Assembly (NCBI GenBank): GCA_958454405.1
Contig: CAUEBO010000027.1
Span: forward strand, 1 to 32,559
Direction of reading: 5' to 3'
DNA from: an uncultured Eggerthellaceae bacterium
GTDB lineage: Bacteria > Actinomycetota > Coriobacteriia > Coriobacteriales > Eggerthellaceae
DNA: 32,559 nt
A model generated the notes under the pieces. It ran no database searches and was not told where the DNA came from. It saw only the letters and a list, made by a program, of their open reading frames with translations. This document shows, piece after piece, positions 22,733 through 29,901 of the stretch. The first letter of the stretch is position 1; every line of letters starts with the position of its first letter. The position numbers and the translations under genes are program-made.

Positions 22733-23680
22733 TCATTCGCCCGCGATGCCCTTCCCCACCTGCTCGCCGAACGAATCGCCCCACGAGCTGGGAACGACCA
22801 CCGCGCCCCTGCCCTCCTTGACGCCCTCGTACAGGAGGTGCATCTGCCGCAGCTGCAGCGCCTTCTCGTCCTCGTCGTAGGCGGAGGCGATGCCGCCCAT
22901 CATCTCGGAGATGTCCTGCTCCGCCTCCATCAGCACCACGCGGGCCTTGCGCTTCTGCTCGGCCTGCGCCTCCATGGACATGACGTCCTGCAGCTCCTTG
23001 GGCATGAGGATGTCGCGCACCTCCACCGACAGCACCGTGATGCCCCAGGGCGCCACCTTGTCTTCCAGCAAGCGCTTCAGCTCGCGATCCAGCTGCTCGC
23101 GGCGCGACGTCACCTCCGCCACGTTCGCGCGTCCGATCGCGTCGCGCAAGATGGTCTGGGACGACTGGAGCACCAGCAGCTCGTAGTCGTCCACCACGGT
23201 GCACGCCTTCTCGGTGTCGTGCACCATCCAGAACAGCACGGCGTCCACGTTGAGCGGAACGAGATCGGCCGTCAGCGTCTCCTCCGCGCCGAACGCCGTC
23301 GAGCGGATGCGCTGGTCGACGCGCATGGTGCAGTAGTCCACGAGCGGCACCGTGAAGAAGATGCCCGGGCCCTTGACGCACTTGAACCGTCCAAGCCGCA
23401 TGACCACGACGCGCTCCCATTGCTGGGCGACGTGCGTGCACGACACCGCGAGCAGCGCCACGGCGGAGGCGACCGCCACCGCGACGAAGCCGATGCTCCC
23501 GACGAGCAGGAAGAACGCCAAGCACACCAGGCCAAACGCGATGAAGAACAAGGCAATCAGGAAGAAGTAGATGCCGTTGCGGGAGGCCCGCTGCATCGCG
23601 GCGTCTTGGCGGGCGCTCGAAGAAACCTCGAACTGCGCCCGTTCATCGCCGGCGCGGCGCTCCTTTTGCTTCGAACCCAT
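22733..23680 (-). CDS. SPFH/band 7 (slipin/stomatin-like) membrane protein
   Basis: A 315-residue slipin. A hydrophilic 34-residue N-terminus leads into a paired hydrophobic hairpin (about 35-78), followed by the SPFH domain with ERVVVMRLGRFKCVKGPGIFFTVPLVD, the DQRIRSTAFGAEETLTADLVPLNVDAVLFW strand and TILRDAIGRANVAEVTSRREQLDREL. A helical segment rich in Glu/Lys/Gln (MSMEAQAEQKRKARVVLMEAEQD) can oligomerise. Such proteins scaffold membrane microdomains and often pair with an NfeD partner, which I do not see here. The start at 23680 has gaggag upstream and lies 4 bp after the GntR gene, so the two are co-transcribed. Confidence 0.9.
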   Translation of the reverse strand: MGSKQKERRAGDERAQFEVSSSARQDAAMQRASRNGIYFFLIALFFIAFGLVCLAFFLLVGSIGFVAVAVASAVALLAVSCTHVAQQWERVVVMRLGRFKCVKGPGIFFTVPLVDYCTMRVDQRIRSTAFGAEETLTADLVPLNVDAVLFWMVHDTEKACTVVDDYELLVLQSSQTILRDAIGRANVAEVTSRREQLDRELKRLLEDKVAPWGITVLSVEVRDILMPKELQDVMSMEAQAEQKRKARVVLMEAEQDISEMMGGIASAYDEDEKALQLRQMHLLYEGVKEGRGAVVVPSSWGDSFGEQVGKGIAGE

Positions 23681-23684
23681 GGTG

Positions 23685-24101
23685 TCAGCTCCTCGTCGAC
23701 GGGGCCTTGTCGGCCATCTGGCTCTTCTCGGTCTTGCGGATCTGCTGCCGCATGGCGGCCGCAATGTCATGCAGGGAAAGCCCCAGGTCCATGCAGGCGG
23801 CGATGCACTCCTCGAGCACCTGCTCGACCGCCTGCGCATGCTCCTGGCTCACATCGGAATCGAAATCGTTCACGAACGCCCCGCGCCCGCGTATGGACGT
23901 GATGTAGCCGTCGTTCGCCAGGTTGACGTACACCTTGTTCACGGTGTTGTAGTTGATGGAAAGCTCCGAAGCCATCGCGTGCACCGTCGGCAGCTGGTCG
24001 CCCGGCTTGTAATAGCCGGTGTTGATGAGGTGGACGATGCGGTTGCGCAGCTGTATCCACAGCGGCACGCCGCTCTCGTTGTCCATCTCGAAAGGGAACA
24101 T
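23685..24101 (-). CDS. GntR-family (YtrA-type) regulator
   Basis: A 138-residue short GntR protein: winged helix in residues 5-75 (VPLWIQLRNRIVHLINTGYYKPGDQLPTVHAMASELSINYNTVNKVYVNLANDGYITSIRGRGAFV) and a short helical tail. The domain layout is that of the YtrA subgroup, like the regulator near 5.5 kb but not closely similar in sequence. It lies between an NrfD-like gene (55 bp upstream) and the slipin gene (4 bp downstream), so it probably controls this three-gene unit. The start at 24101 follows gaggag; the next upstream Met would add 11 unlikely residues. Confidence 0.88.
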   Translation of the reverse strand: MFPFEMDNESGVPLWIQLRNRIVHLINTGYYKPGDQLPTVHAMASELSINYNTVNKVYVNLANDGYITSIRGRGAFVNDFDSDVSQEHAQAVEQVLEECIAACMDLGLSLHDIAAAMRQQIRKTEKSQMADKAPSTRS

Positions 24102-24156
24102 CCCGCTCCTCGCTTCCCGTCTTCCTTCATGCACAGTATAGCCCTACCCGAACCGG

Positions 24157-25026
24157 TCACGCCGCGAAGACGATGCAGATCCTCAGGCACGCTCCCCCGG
24201 CAAGAACCAGCAAGGCCGGGATGCACGGGTGGATTTCCGCCCGCTTCGCCCGCAAGGCGAGCTCCATCGCCAACGGCACGACGAGCCCCGCAGCCACAAG
24301 GCCCGCCCAGAACAGCGTCGCCAGGGAACCCGTCGTCAACGTCTCCATCGCCTCGGGCGCCGTCTGCATCGAGCATGCGCCGAAGACCGCGAGCACGGCC
24401 AGCTCGATCGCGATGAGGGCGCCGTCGATGGCAAGCAAGCGGGAGGCGACGTCCCGAAAAAGGGGGAGCAGGCGAAACGCCATCATCGCGAGCACGGCGA
24501 GCGCGAGCCCGCAGGAGAGCGACGACAGCATGAACAGCGCAACGATGAGGGGCGATTGCCAGAACGCGACATGCGGGATGATGCCCAGGAGCAAGCCGGT
24601 GTACGCCATGACCACCAAGGCCGCAACGCATGCGAGCGCCGAGACGATCCGGCAGAGCGCCACGCGCGGTCCGATGCGCGTCAGCCAGAACGCCGACAGG
24701 ACGGCGCCTGCTGCGATGCAGAGGCCCAGAGCGTAGGCGCCCACAGACACCACCGAAGCGTTCGGATGCAGGATCAGGCCGAGGATCGCGTCGGGACGCG
24801 CCATGTCGAACACGAGGCACAGCGCGGCAACCGCGCACGTGATCGCGGAAACGCAGTAGCCCAGGCCGTACAGGCGCGCGTGCGTTCCAAGGGGCCGCAG
24901 CCGCCCCGCGCCGTCCACGGAAAGACCGCGCGCCGGGAAGAAGAAGCTCATGGCCGACAGGACGAGGAGCATGCCCGCGCCGGCGCCGCCCAGAAAGAGA
25001 TACGCGATGATAAGCGAGCTGGACAT
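24157..25026 (-). CDS. NrfD/DmsC-like membrane protein
   Basis: A 289-residue protein with about eight hydrophobic segments, beginning SSSLIIAYLFLGGAGAGMLLVLSA, the usual opening of NrfD/PsrC-type quinone-interacting anchors. A loop DMARPDAILGLILHPNASVVSVGAYAL (about 105-130) and GLLLGIIPHVAFWQSPLIVALFMLSSLSCGLAL (about 175-205) match the family. NrfD proteins exchange electrons between quinol and a ferredoxin subunit. No catalytic or ferredoxin partner lies directly beside it, though the molybdoenzyme operon sits 2.5 kb downstream on the same strand. The ATG at 25026 is preceded by ggagggga. Confidence 0.85.
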   Translation of the reverse strand: MSSSLIIAYLFLGGAGAGMLLVLSAMSFFFPARGLSVDGAGRLRPLGTHARLYGLGYCVSAITCAVAALCLVFDMARPDAILGLILHPNASVVSVGAYALGLCIAAGAVLSAFWLTRIGPRVALCRIVSALACVAALVVMAYTGLLLGIIPHVAFWQSPLIVALFMLSSLSCGLALAVLAMMAFRLLPLFRDVASRLLAIDGALIAIELAVLAVFGACSMQTAPEAMETLTTGSLATLFWAGLVAAGLVVPLAMELALRAKRAEIHPCIPALLVLAGGACLRICIVFAA

Positions 25027-25049
25027 TCCCCTCCTCTCCGGTCGAAGGG

Positions 25050-25079
25050 ATTGTACCCCCTCATCGCACCTCGGCGCAA
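25050..25079 (-). promoter_or_regulatory. Promoter for the NrfD/GntR/slipin unit
   Basis: On the minus strand TTGCGC (25079-25074), 18 bp, TACAAT (25055-25050). The start codon is about 24 bases beyond the -10, leaving a short leader with the ribosome site. Confidence 0.6.
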
Positions 25080-25117
25080 ACCACGCTTGAAGCGCCGCGC
25101 AAGACGGCGCAAAACCC

Positions 25118-25145
25118 TTGACAGGTTCTATGCGCATGGTACACT
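25118..25145 (+). promoter_or_regulatory. Strong promoter of the MFS exporter transcript
   Basis: TTGACA (25118-25123), 16 bp, TACACT (25140-25145). The leader to the exporter start codon is about 205 nt, long for this window, and contains a small leader open frame. Confidence 0.75.
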
Positions 25146-25183
25146 TGTCGCCACTTTGTCCCTTCTGAAGGAGCTCTGTTTCG

Positions 25184-25204
25184 ATGCGACACGCATTTCT
25201 GTAA
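25184..25204 (+). CDS. Six-codon leader peptide (MRHAFL)
   Basis: ATG CGA CAC GCA TTT CTG TAA, preceded at about 9 nt by the good ribosome site gaaggagc (25167-25174). It starts about 33 nt after the predicted transcription start and precedes hairpin-forming sequence. Exporters and methylases for ribosome-targeting drugs are often controlled by such peptides through drug-dependent ribosome stalling; that role here is inference. Confidence 0.5.
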   Translation: MRHAFL

Positions 25205-25356
25205 GCGCTGCGCCTGAACGCGCCGCCCTTCGCAACCTCATGTTGCCCCAAACGCCAACCGGAATGGCTGGCGCGGACGCGTCCGCAACCCTACGCTGAA
25301 ATGCAGGCGGCCCCGCTGTCGCCGAACGACCGCATCTGACCCAAGGAGTTCTTCCC
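25205..25356 (+). promoter_or_regulatory. Structured leader between the leader peptide and the exporter
   Basis: About 150 nt holding several foldable segments: caac-ctcat-gttg, gccaacc/ggctggc (one mismatch) around 25255-25275, and the perfect palindrome gcggacgcgtccgc. None is followed by a clean T run. It ends with caaggag 11 nt before the exporter ATG. Translational rather than transcriptional control fits best. Confidence 0.4.
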
Positions 25357-26661
25357 ATGACCGAAACCATCGCGCCCCTGAGCGCATCCGGCCTGCCGCT
25401 TCCCAAGCGCTGGCTCGCCATCATCGCGACCATCTGGGCCGGCCAAGCCGTGTCCATGATCACCAGCTACGCCGCCGGCTACGCGGCCGTGTGGTACATC
25501 ACCGAGACGACGGGCAGCGCGCTCGCCCTGGCCGTGGCCAGCATCTGCGCCTACCTGCCCCAAGGGCTGCTGTCGCCGTTCGGCGGCGTCATCGCCGACA
25601 AGTACAACCGCAAAACCGTCATGATCGCAGCCGACCTGGGCATTGGCCTGGTATCGCTCGTGCTGGGCATCATCATCCTCATGGGGCATGTGACGTTCGG
25701 GCTCATCCTGATCATGGTCATCGTGCGAAGCGTCGGACAGGCGTTCCACGGACCCGCCATGATGGCCGCCATGCCGCTGCTCGTGCCCGAGAAGCACCTG
25801 CTGCGCATCAACACGCTCGACCAGCTGCTCATATCCATCGCCTCCATCGGAGCGCCGGCGTTCGGCATCTTCCTGTACACCACGTTGGGATTCCACGCGG
25901 TCATGTTCCTGGATTTCGCAGGCGCGCTCGTGGCCGTGGCAGGGCTCGCGCTGGCGAAGATACCCACCGTCCACGACGCCTCGACCGACGACCAGCACGT
26001 GTTCGCCAACATGCGCGACGGATGGCGCGCGCTCGCGGCCACGCGCGGCCTCGTCATCCTCATCGTGGGCATCACCATCGGCATGGTGGCCTTCGCGCCG
26101 CTCGGCGCGGTGTTCCCGCTCATGACCTACGACCACTTCAACGGCGACGGCTACATGGCCTCGCTTGTGGAGGCCACGTTCGGCATCGGCATGATCGTGG
26201 GATCGGGCATCCTCATGGCCTGGGGCGGCGGCAAGCGGCTCGCCGGGCTCATGGCCGTAGCCGCGCTCATCGTGGGCATAACCACCACGGCATGCGGCTT
26301 CCTGACGCCCGACATGTTCCCTGCGTTCGCCGTGCTGTGCGCCGTCATGGCCATGGCCTGCGCCTGGTTCAACGGGCCGCTCATCACGCTCGTGCAGCGC
26401 AACGTGCCACCCGAGAAGACGGGGCGCGCGCTCGGCTTCACCACGGCCGCCATCGGCCTGGCCTCCCCTGTCGGAATCGCGTTGGGCGGCGTGCTGGCCG
26501 AGAACATCGGCATCGCGCCGTTCTTCGTGGTGGACGGACTCGTATGCATCGTGCTGGGCCTGGTGGTGTACCTGCCCAAGAGCGTGCGCGCGCTCGACCA
26601 CGGCAAACCAGGCGCTTCGCAGGGCATCGCCTCGGACGAAGGGGAGCAGGACGCGAGCTAG
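25357..26661 (+). CDS. MFS exporter of the macrolide-efflux (MefA-like) group
   Basis: A 434-residue, 12-helix MFS transporter. Similarity to Mef-type macrolide exporters is visible along its length: IATIWAGQAVSMITSYAAG near the start, YITETTGSALALAVAS, GVIADKYNRKTVMIAADLGIG (loop 2-3), IVRSVGQAFHGPAMMAAMPLLVPEKHL, AVFPLMTYDHFNG and RNVPPEKTGRALGFTTAAIGLASPVGIALGG. These proteins expel 14/15-membered macrolides and similar drugs using the proton gradient. Actual substrates in this organism are unknown, and many Mef-like proteins export something else. It has its own promoter, a leader peptide and a structured leader, and no ABC-F partner (Msr) downstream. GC content matches the window, so recent transfer is not indicated. 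Confidence 0.85.
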   Translation: MTETIAPLSASGLPLPKRWLAIIATIWAGQAVSMITSYAAGYAAVWYITETTGSALALAVASICAYLPQGLLSPFGGVIADKYNRKTVMIAADLGIGLVSLVLGIIILMGHVTFGLILIMVIVRSVGQAFHGPAMMAAMPLLVPEKHLLRINTLDQLLISIASIGAPAFGIFLYTTLGFHAVMFLDFAGALVAVAGLALAKIPTVHDASTDDQHVFANMRDGWRALAATRGLVILIVGITIGMVAFAPLGAVFPLMTYDHFNGDGYMASLVEATFGIGMIVGSGILMAWGGGKRLAGLMAVAALIVGITTTACGFLTPDMFPAFAVLCAVMAMACAWFNGPLITLVQRNVPPEKTGRALGFTTAAIGLASPVGIALGGVLAENIGIAPFFVVDGLVCIVLGLVVYLPKSVRALDHGKPGASQGIASDEGEQDAS

Positions 26662-26673
26662 CCGTTCGGCAGA

Positions 26674-26712
26674 CGCCCCGCGATAACCGGACGTGGACGG
26701 AATCGCGGGGCG
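26674..26712. terminator. Stem-loop between the convergent exporter and uvrB genes
   Basis: An 11-bp perfect stem pairs 26674-26684 (cgccccgcgat) with 26702-26712, loop 17 nt. It lies between the ends of two convergent genes and could serve both; no T run in either direction. Confidence 0.6.
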
Positions 26713-26744
26713 CTTCCAGCGCTCGAGTCGAAGCGCGCTGCTCG

Positions 26745-28895
26745 TTACGCCCTCCGGCTCGATCCGTAGGCGGCGTGCTTGCGGTTGCCGTAGGCGCTGC
26801 CCTTGCGCGCCCCCTTCTTCAAGTCCTTCAGCACGTCCTCCTCGCTGCCGCCCTCCACCTGCACGCGCAGCTTGACCACCTGGTCGCGCAGGCGGGCGGC
26901 CTCTTCGAAGTCCATGTTCTTCGATGCGGAGGCCATGTCGTCCTCCATGGAGGATATGATGCGCAGCACCTCTTCGCGCGACAGCTCCGCCAGCTCCTTG
27001 TTCACCTGCTCGGCCGTGGTGCTTCCCACCTCGTCGGTCACGTAGCTCATGATGTCGTTGATGGCCTTGCGGATGGTCTGCGGCTCGATGCCGTGGTCCT
27101 CGTTGTAGCGCATCTGGATGGCACGGCGGCGCTTCGTCTCGTCGATGGCCCGCGCCATGGAATCGGTGATCTTGTCAGCGTACATGATAACCTGCCCCGA
27201 AACGTTTCGCGCCGCGCGGCCGATGGTCTGGATGAGCGAGCGGTGGTTGCGCAGGAAGCCCTCCTTGTCCGCGTCGAGGATGGCCACGAGCGACACTTCG
27301 GGAAGGTCCAGGCCCTCGCGCAGGAGGTTGATGCCCACCAGCACGTCGAATTCACCGCGGCGCAGGTCGCGCAGGATCTCGACGCGCTCGAGCGTGGCGA
27401 TGTCCGAATGCATGTAGCGCGCCTTCACGCCCTGGTCCAGCAGGTGATCGGTCAGATCCTCCGCCATCTTCTTCGTCAGCGTGGTGATGAGCACGCGCTC
27501 GTCGCGCGCGGCGCGCTCCTTCGCCTCGTCGATGATGTCGTCGATCTGCGAGGCGCTGCCGCGCACGATGATTTCCGGATCCAGCAGGCCCGTTGGGCGG
27601 ATGATCTGCTCCACCTTCTGCTGCGACACCTTCTCCTCGTAGTCGCCCGGCGTGGCCGACACGTACACGAACTGGGGGATGCGCTCCTCGAACTCGTCGA
27701 AGCGCAGCGGACGGTTGTCCAGGCAGCTGGGCAGGCGGAACCCATGCTCGGCCAGCGTGATCTTGCGCGAGCGGTCGCCCTCGTGCATGCCGCGGATCTG
27801 CGGCACCGTCACGTGGCTCTCGTCGATGATGCAGAGGAAGTCCTTCGGGAAGTAGTCGATGAGCGTGTAGGGCGGCTCGCCCGGGTTCCGCCCGTCCATG
27901 TGGCGCGAATAGTTCTCGATGCCCGAGCAGAAGCCCATGGTCTCCAGCATCTCCAGGTCGTAGTTCACGCGCATCTCCAGGCGCTGCGCCTCCAGCAGCT
28001 TGCCCTCTTCTTTGAACTGCTGCAGGCGCTCGCGCAGTTCGTCGCGGATGGTGCCCAGCGCGCGGTCCATCTTCGGGCGCGCGGTCACGTAGTGCGACGC
28101 GGGCCAGATGGGCAGCGCCTCGAACTCGTTCAGCACCTCACCCGTGACGTTGTCGATCTCGGTGATGGACTCGATCTCGTCGCCCCAGAACTCGATGCGC
28201 ACGGGGTTGTCCGCGTACGGCGGGAACACGTCGAGCGCATCGCCGCGCACGCGGAACGTGCCGCGCTTCTGCTCGTAGTCGTTGCGGTCGTACTGGATGT
28301 CGATGAGCTCGTGGATGACGTCGTCGCGGTCCATGTCCTTCTGCTTGTCCACGAACACCGCCATGCCGGCGTAGTCCATCGGGCTGCCGATGCCGTAGAT
28401 GCACGACACCGACGCCACCACGATGCAGTCGCGCCGCGACAGCAGCGCCGACGTGGCCGCATGGCGCAGCTTCTCCACCTCTTCGTTGATGGACGCGTCC
28501 TTCTCGATGAACGTGTCGGACGAGGGCACGTACGCCTCGGGCTGGTAGTAGTCGTAGTACGACACGAAGTACACCACGGCGTTGTCGGGGAAGAACTCCT
28601 TGAGTTCGCTGGCCAGCTGCGCGGCCAGCGTCTTGTTCGGCGCCATGACCAGCGTGGGCTTCTGCACGGCCTCGATGGTCTTGGCCATGGTGAACGTCTT
28701 GCCGGAGCCGGTCACGCCCAGAAGCGTCTGGTAGCGCAGGCCGTCCTCGATGCCGCGCGACAGCTTTTCGATGGCCTGCGGCTGATCGCCCGCCGGCTCG
28801 AACGGAGACACCGCGCGGAACGGCGTCGTGGCAAGCCTCACATCGGGCAGCTTGCCCTCCATCTCGATTCCCTCTAGATTAGAAAGATGCGCCAT
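26745..28895 (-). CDS. uvrB: Excinuclease ABC subunit B
   Basis: A 716-residue UvrB, the helicase-like damage-verifying subunit of nucleotide excision repair, acting with UvrA and UvrC. Motifs: Walker A LLGVTGSGKTFTMAK, the damage-probing beta-hairpin region VSYYDYYQPEAYVPSSDTFIEKD, DEAD-box-like CIIDESHV, VYVSATPGDYE, LREGLDLPEVSLVAILDADKEGFLRNHRSLIQTIGRAARN, and a C-terminal UVR domain (SMEDDMASASKNMDFEEAARLRDQVVKLR) that binds UvrC. A basic C-terminal tail (GARKGSAYGNRKHAAYGSSRRA) extends past the UVR domain. The start at 28895 follows ggaaggagc at good spacing; Met12 of this frame is an alternative. The promoter carries a LexA box. Confidence 0.97.
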   Translation of the reverse strand: MAHLSNLEGIEMEGKLPDVRLATTPFRAVSPFEPAGDQPQAIEKLSRGIEDGLRYQTLLGVTGSGKTFTMAKTIEAVQKPTLVMAPNKTLAAQLASELKEFFPDNAVVYFVSYYDYYQPEAYVPSSDTFIEKDASINEEVEKLRHAATSALLSRRDCIVVASVSCIYGIGSPMDYAGMAVFVDKQKDMDRDDVIHELIDIQYDRNDYEQKRGTFRVRGDALDVFPPYADNPVRIEFWGDEIESITEIDNVTGEVLNEFEALPIWPASHYVTARPKMDRALGTIRDELRERLQQFKEEGKLLEAQRLEMRVNYDLEMLETMGFCSGIENYSRHMDGRNPGEPPYTLIDYFPKDFLCIIDESHVTVPQIRGMHEGDRSRKITLAEHGFRLPSCLDNRPLRFDEFEERIPQFVYVSATPGDYEEKVSQQKVEQIIRPTGLLDPEIIVRGSASQIDDIIDEAKERAARDERVLITTLTKKMAEDLTDHLLDQGVKARYMHSDIATLERVEILRDLRRGEFDVLVGINLLREGLDLPEVSLVAILDADKEGFLRNHRSLIQTIGRAARNVSGQVIMYADKITDSMARAIDETKRRRAIQMRYNEDHGIEPQTIRKAINDIMSYVTDEVGSTTAEQVNKELAELSREEVLRIISSMEDDMASASKNMDFEEAARLRDQVVKLRVQVEGGSEEDVLKDLKKGARKGSAYGNRKHAAYGSSRRA

Positions 28896-28967
28896 GAAGC
28901 TCCTTCCGAACAGGGAGAACGCCGAACGCTCCACAGAGCGCGCAGCGAGAATGCCCACAAGGAAGCT

Positions 28968-29003
28968 AGTGTATCACAGTCGCTCGAATATGAACAGATG
29001 TTC
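28968..29003 (-). promoter_or_regulatory. uvrB promoter with LexA (SOS) box
   Basis: On the minus strand an extended -10 (TG-a-TACACT, hexamer 28973-28968) lies about 73 nt before the uvrB start. The sequence GAACAGATGTTC (28992-29003) matches the GAAC-N4-GTTC LexA site of Gram-positives and actinobacteria and covers the -35 region. SOS induction of uvrB is expected. Confidence 0.75.
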
Positions 29004-29028
29004 GTAACAAAACCGTTACAACGCAACG

Positions 29029-29060
29029 AAAAGGGCCCCGTTGAAGAACAGAAGCCCGCA
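29029..29060. repeat. Direct repeat, copy 1 (32 bp)
   Basis: A 32-bp unit beginning aaaagggccccgttgaagaac, repeated at 29133-29164 with a single A/C difference. The two copies start 104 bp apart in a gene-free stretch. Flanking gcaacg also recurs just upstream of both copies. Confidence 0.8.
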
Positions 29061-29132
29061 GCGCCGGGGGATCGGGCTGTGCGCGAGGGGCCTGATACGA
29101 GTTCCGCACGAGCCGAAGTGCCTCAGCAACGC

Positions 29133-29164
29133 AAAAGGGCCCCGTTGAAGAACCGAAGCCCGCA
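29133..29164. repeat. Direct repeat, copy 2 (32 bp)
   Basis: Second copy of the 29029-29060 unit, one mismatch. On the minus strand each copy reads ...aacggggcccttttc, vaguely terminator-like but without a stable stem, so duplication of part of an intergenic sequence is the safer description. Confidence 0.8.
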
Positions 29165-29173
29165 ATGAGCGGA

Positions 29174-29284
29174 GCGTGTCCGGGGCGATGCCCACCAAGC
29201 GAGGTCCGCACCAACGAAGACAGCCCCCTGGGCTGTCTTCGTGAGCAGGAAAGTTTGTGCGACTGGACATCGCCCCGGACACGC
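29174..29284. repeat. Nested inverted repeat between the repeats and coaE
   Basis: An outer perfect 17-bp inverted repeat (29174-29190, gcgtgtccggggcgatg, with 29268-29284) encloses an inner perfect 13-bp hairpin with a 3-nt loop (29214-29226 with 29230-29242). The whole could fold as a 111-nt two-tier structure on either strand. It lies 17 bp beyond the end of coaE and may be part of that transcript's 3' end or a small RNA. Confidence 0.7.
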
Positions 29285-29301
29285 GGCAGGTCGAAGAGGA
29301 C

Positions 29302-29901
29302 CTACAGGTGCTTGCTGTACTCGCTCCACCACGCCAGCACTTTGTTGCGCATCTCCTCGGGCGTGCTGTCGTTGTTGAACACCACGTCAGCCGCCTCGAT
29401 GCGCTCGGCGTCCGTGATCTGCTGCGCTATGCGGCGACGCACGTCGTCCTCTTCCCAGCCGCTCTTCACCGCGCGCTCGATGCGCATGTCGAGCGGGGCC
29501 AGCACGGCGATGACCACGTCGGCGTCGTAGGCGATCGACGTCTGGCGGTTCTTGAACACGGAGTACTCCACGACCACGGCCTTGTGGCCCTCTTTTTCCA
29601 GTTCGTTCACCTGGTCGGTGAACGCTTCTTCGATGCGGGGCATGGTGAGGCGGTTGAGCTTGCGCGTCTCGGCGGGCGTGACGAAGGCCTTGCGCGCAAG
29701 CGCGCCGCGGTTGATCTCGCCTTCGGCGTTGAGGATGTCCGCCCCGAACGCTTCCACGAGATCGCTCTTGACCGTGTCCCACGTGAGCACGTCGTGCCCG
29801 ACCTTGTCGAGGTCGATGAACGGCAGCCCCTGGTCCACCAGCGTCTTGCGCGCCGTCGACTTGCCCGCGCCCATGCCGCCGATGATGAACAGCTTCTTCA
29901 T
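29302..29901 (-). CDS. coaE: Dephospho-CoA kinase
   Basis: A 199-residue P-loop kinase that phosphorylates the 3'-OH of dephospho-CoA, the last step of CoA synthesis. Walker A is IIGGMGAGKSTARK (residues 6-19), followed by PFIDLDKVGHDVL (the DxD/DKI substrate motif), and VVVEYSVFKN and VIAVLAPLDMRIERAVKSGW further on, typical of the lid region. Family enzymes usually read GLTGGIGSGKS at the start; GGMGAGKS is a normal variant. The ATG overlaps the stop of mnmA (ATGA) and ggagg lies upstream inside mnmA, so the pair forms one operon. Confidence 0.93.
   Translation of the reverse strand: MKKLFIIGGMGAGKSTARKTLVDQGLPFIDLDKVGHDVLTWDTVKSDLVEAFGADILNAEGEINRGALARKAFVTPAETRKLNRLTMPRIEEAFTDQVNELEKEGHKAVVVEYSVFKNRQTSIAYDADVVIAVLAPLDMRIERAVKSGWEEDDVRRRIAQQITDAERIEAADVVFNNDSTPEEMRNKVLAWWSEYSKHL

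Noticed and set aside
25357..26661. Recent horizontal acquisition of the Mef-like exporter
   Set aside because: Its GC content and codon choice look like those of the neighbours, and there are no mobile-element traces around it.
25491..28877. A very long open frame (over 1,100 codons) on the plus strand across the exporter and opposite uvrB
   Set aside because: Its translation is Arg/His/Ala/Val-rich with no domain pattern, and it is fully explained as a shadow of the exporter and uvrB in GC-rich DNA.
29029..29164. Possible CRISPR array from the two 32-bp repeats
   Set aside because: Only two copies with a spacing of 72 bp between them, no cas genes and no further regular units.
28887..29168. 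Plus-strand open frame of 93 codons over the uvrB promoter and direct repeats
   Set aside because: It spans the LexA-controlled promoter of uvrB, has no ribosome site, and its protein-like repetition simply mirrors the DNA direct repeats.
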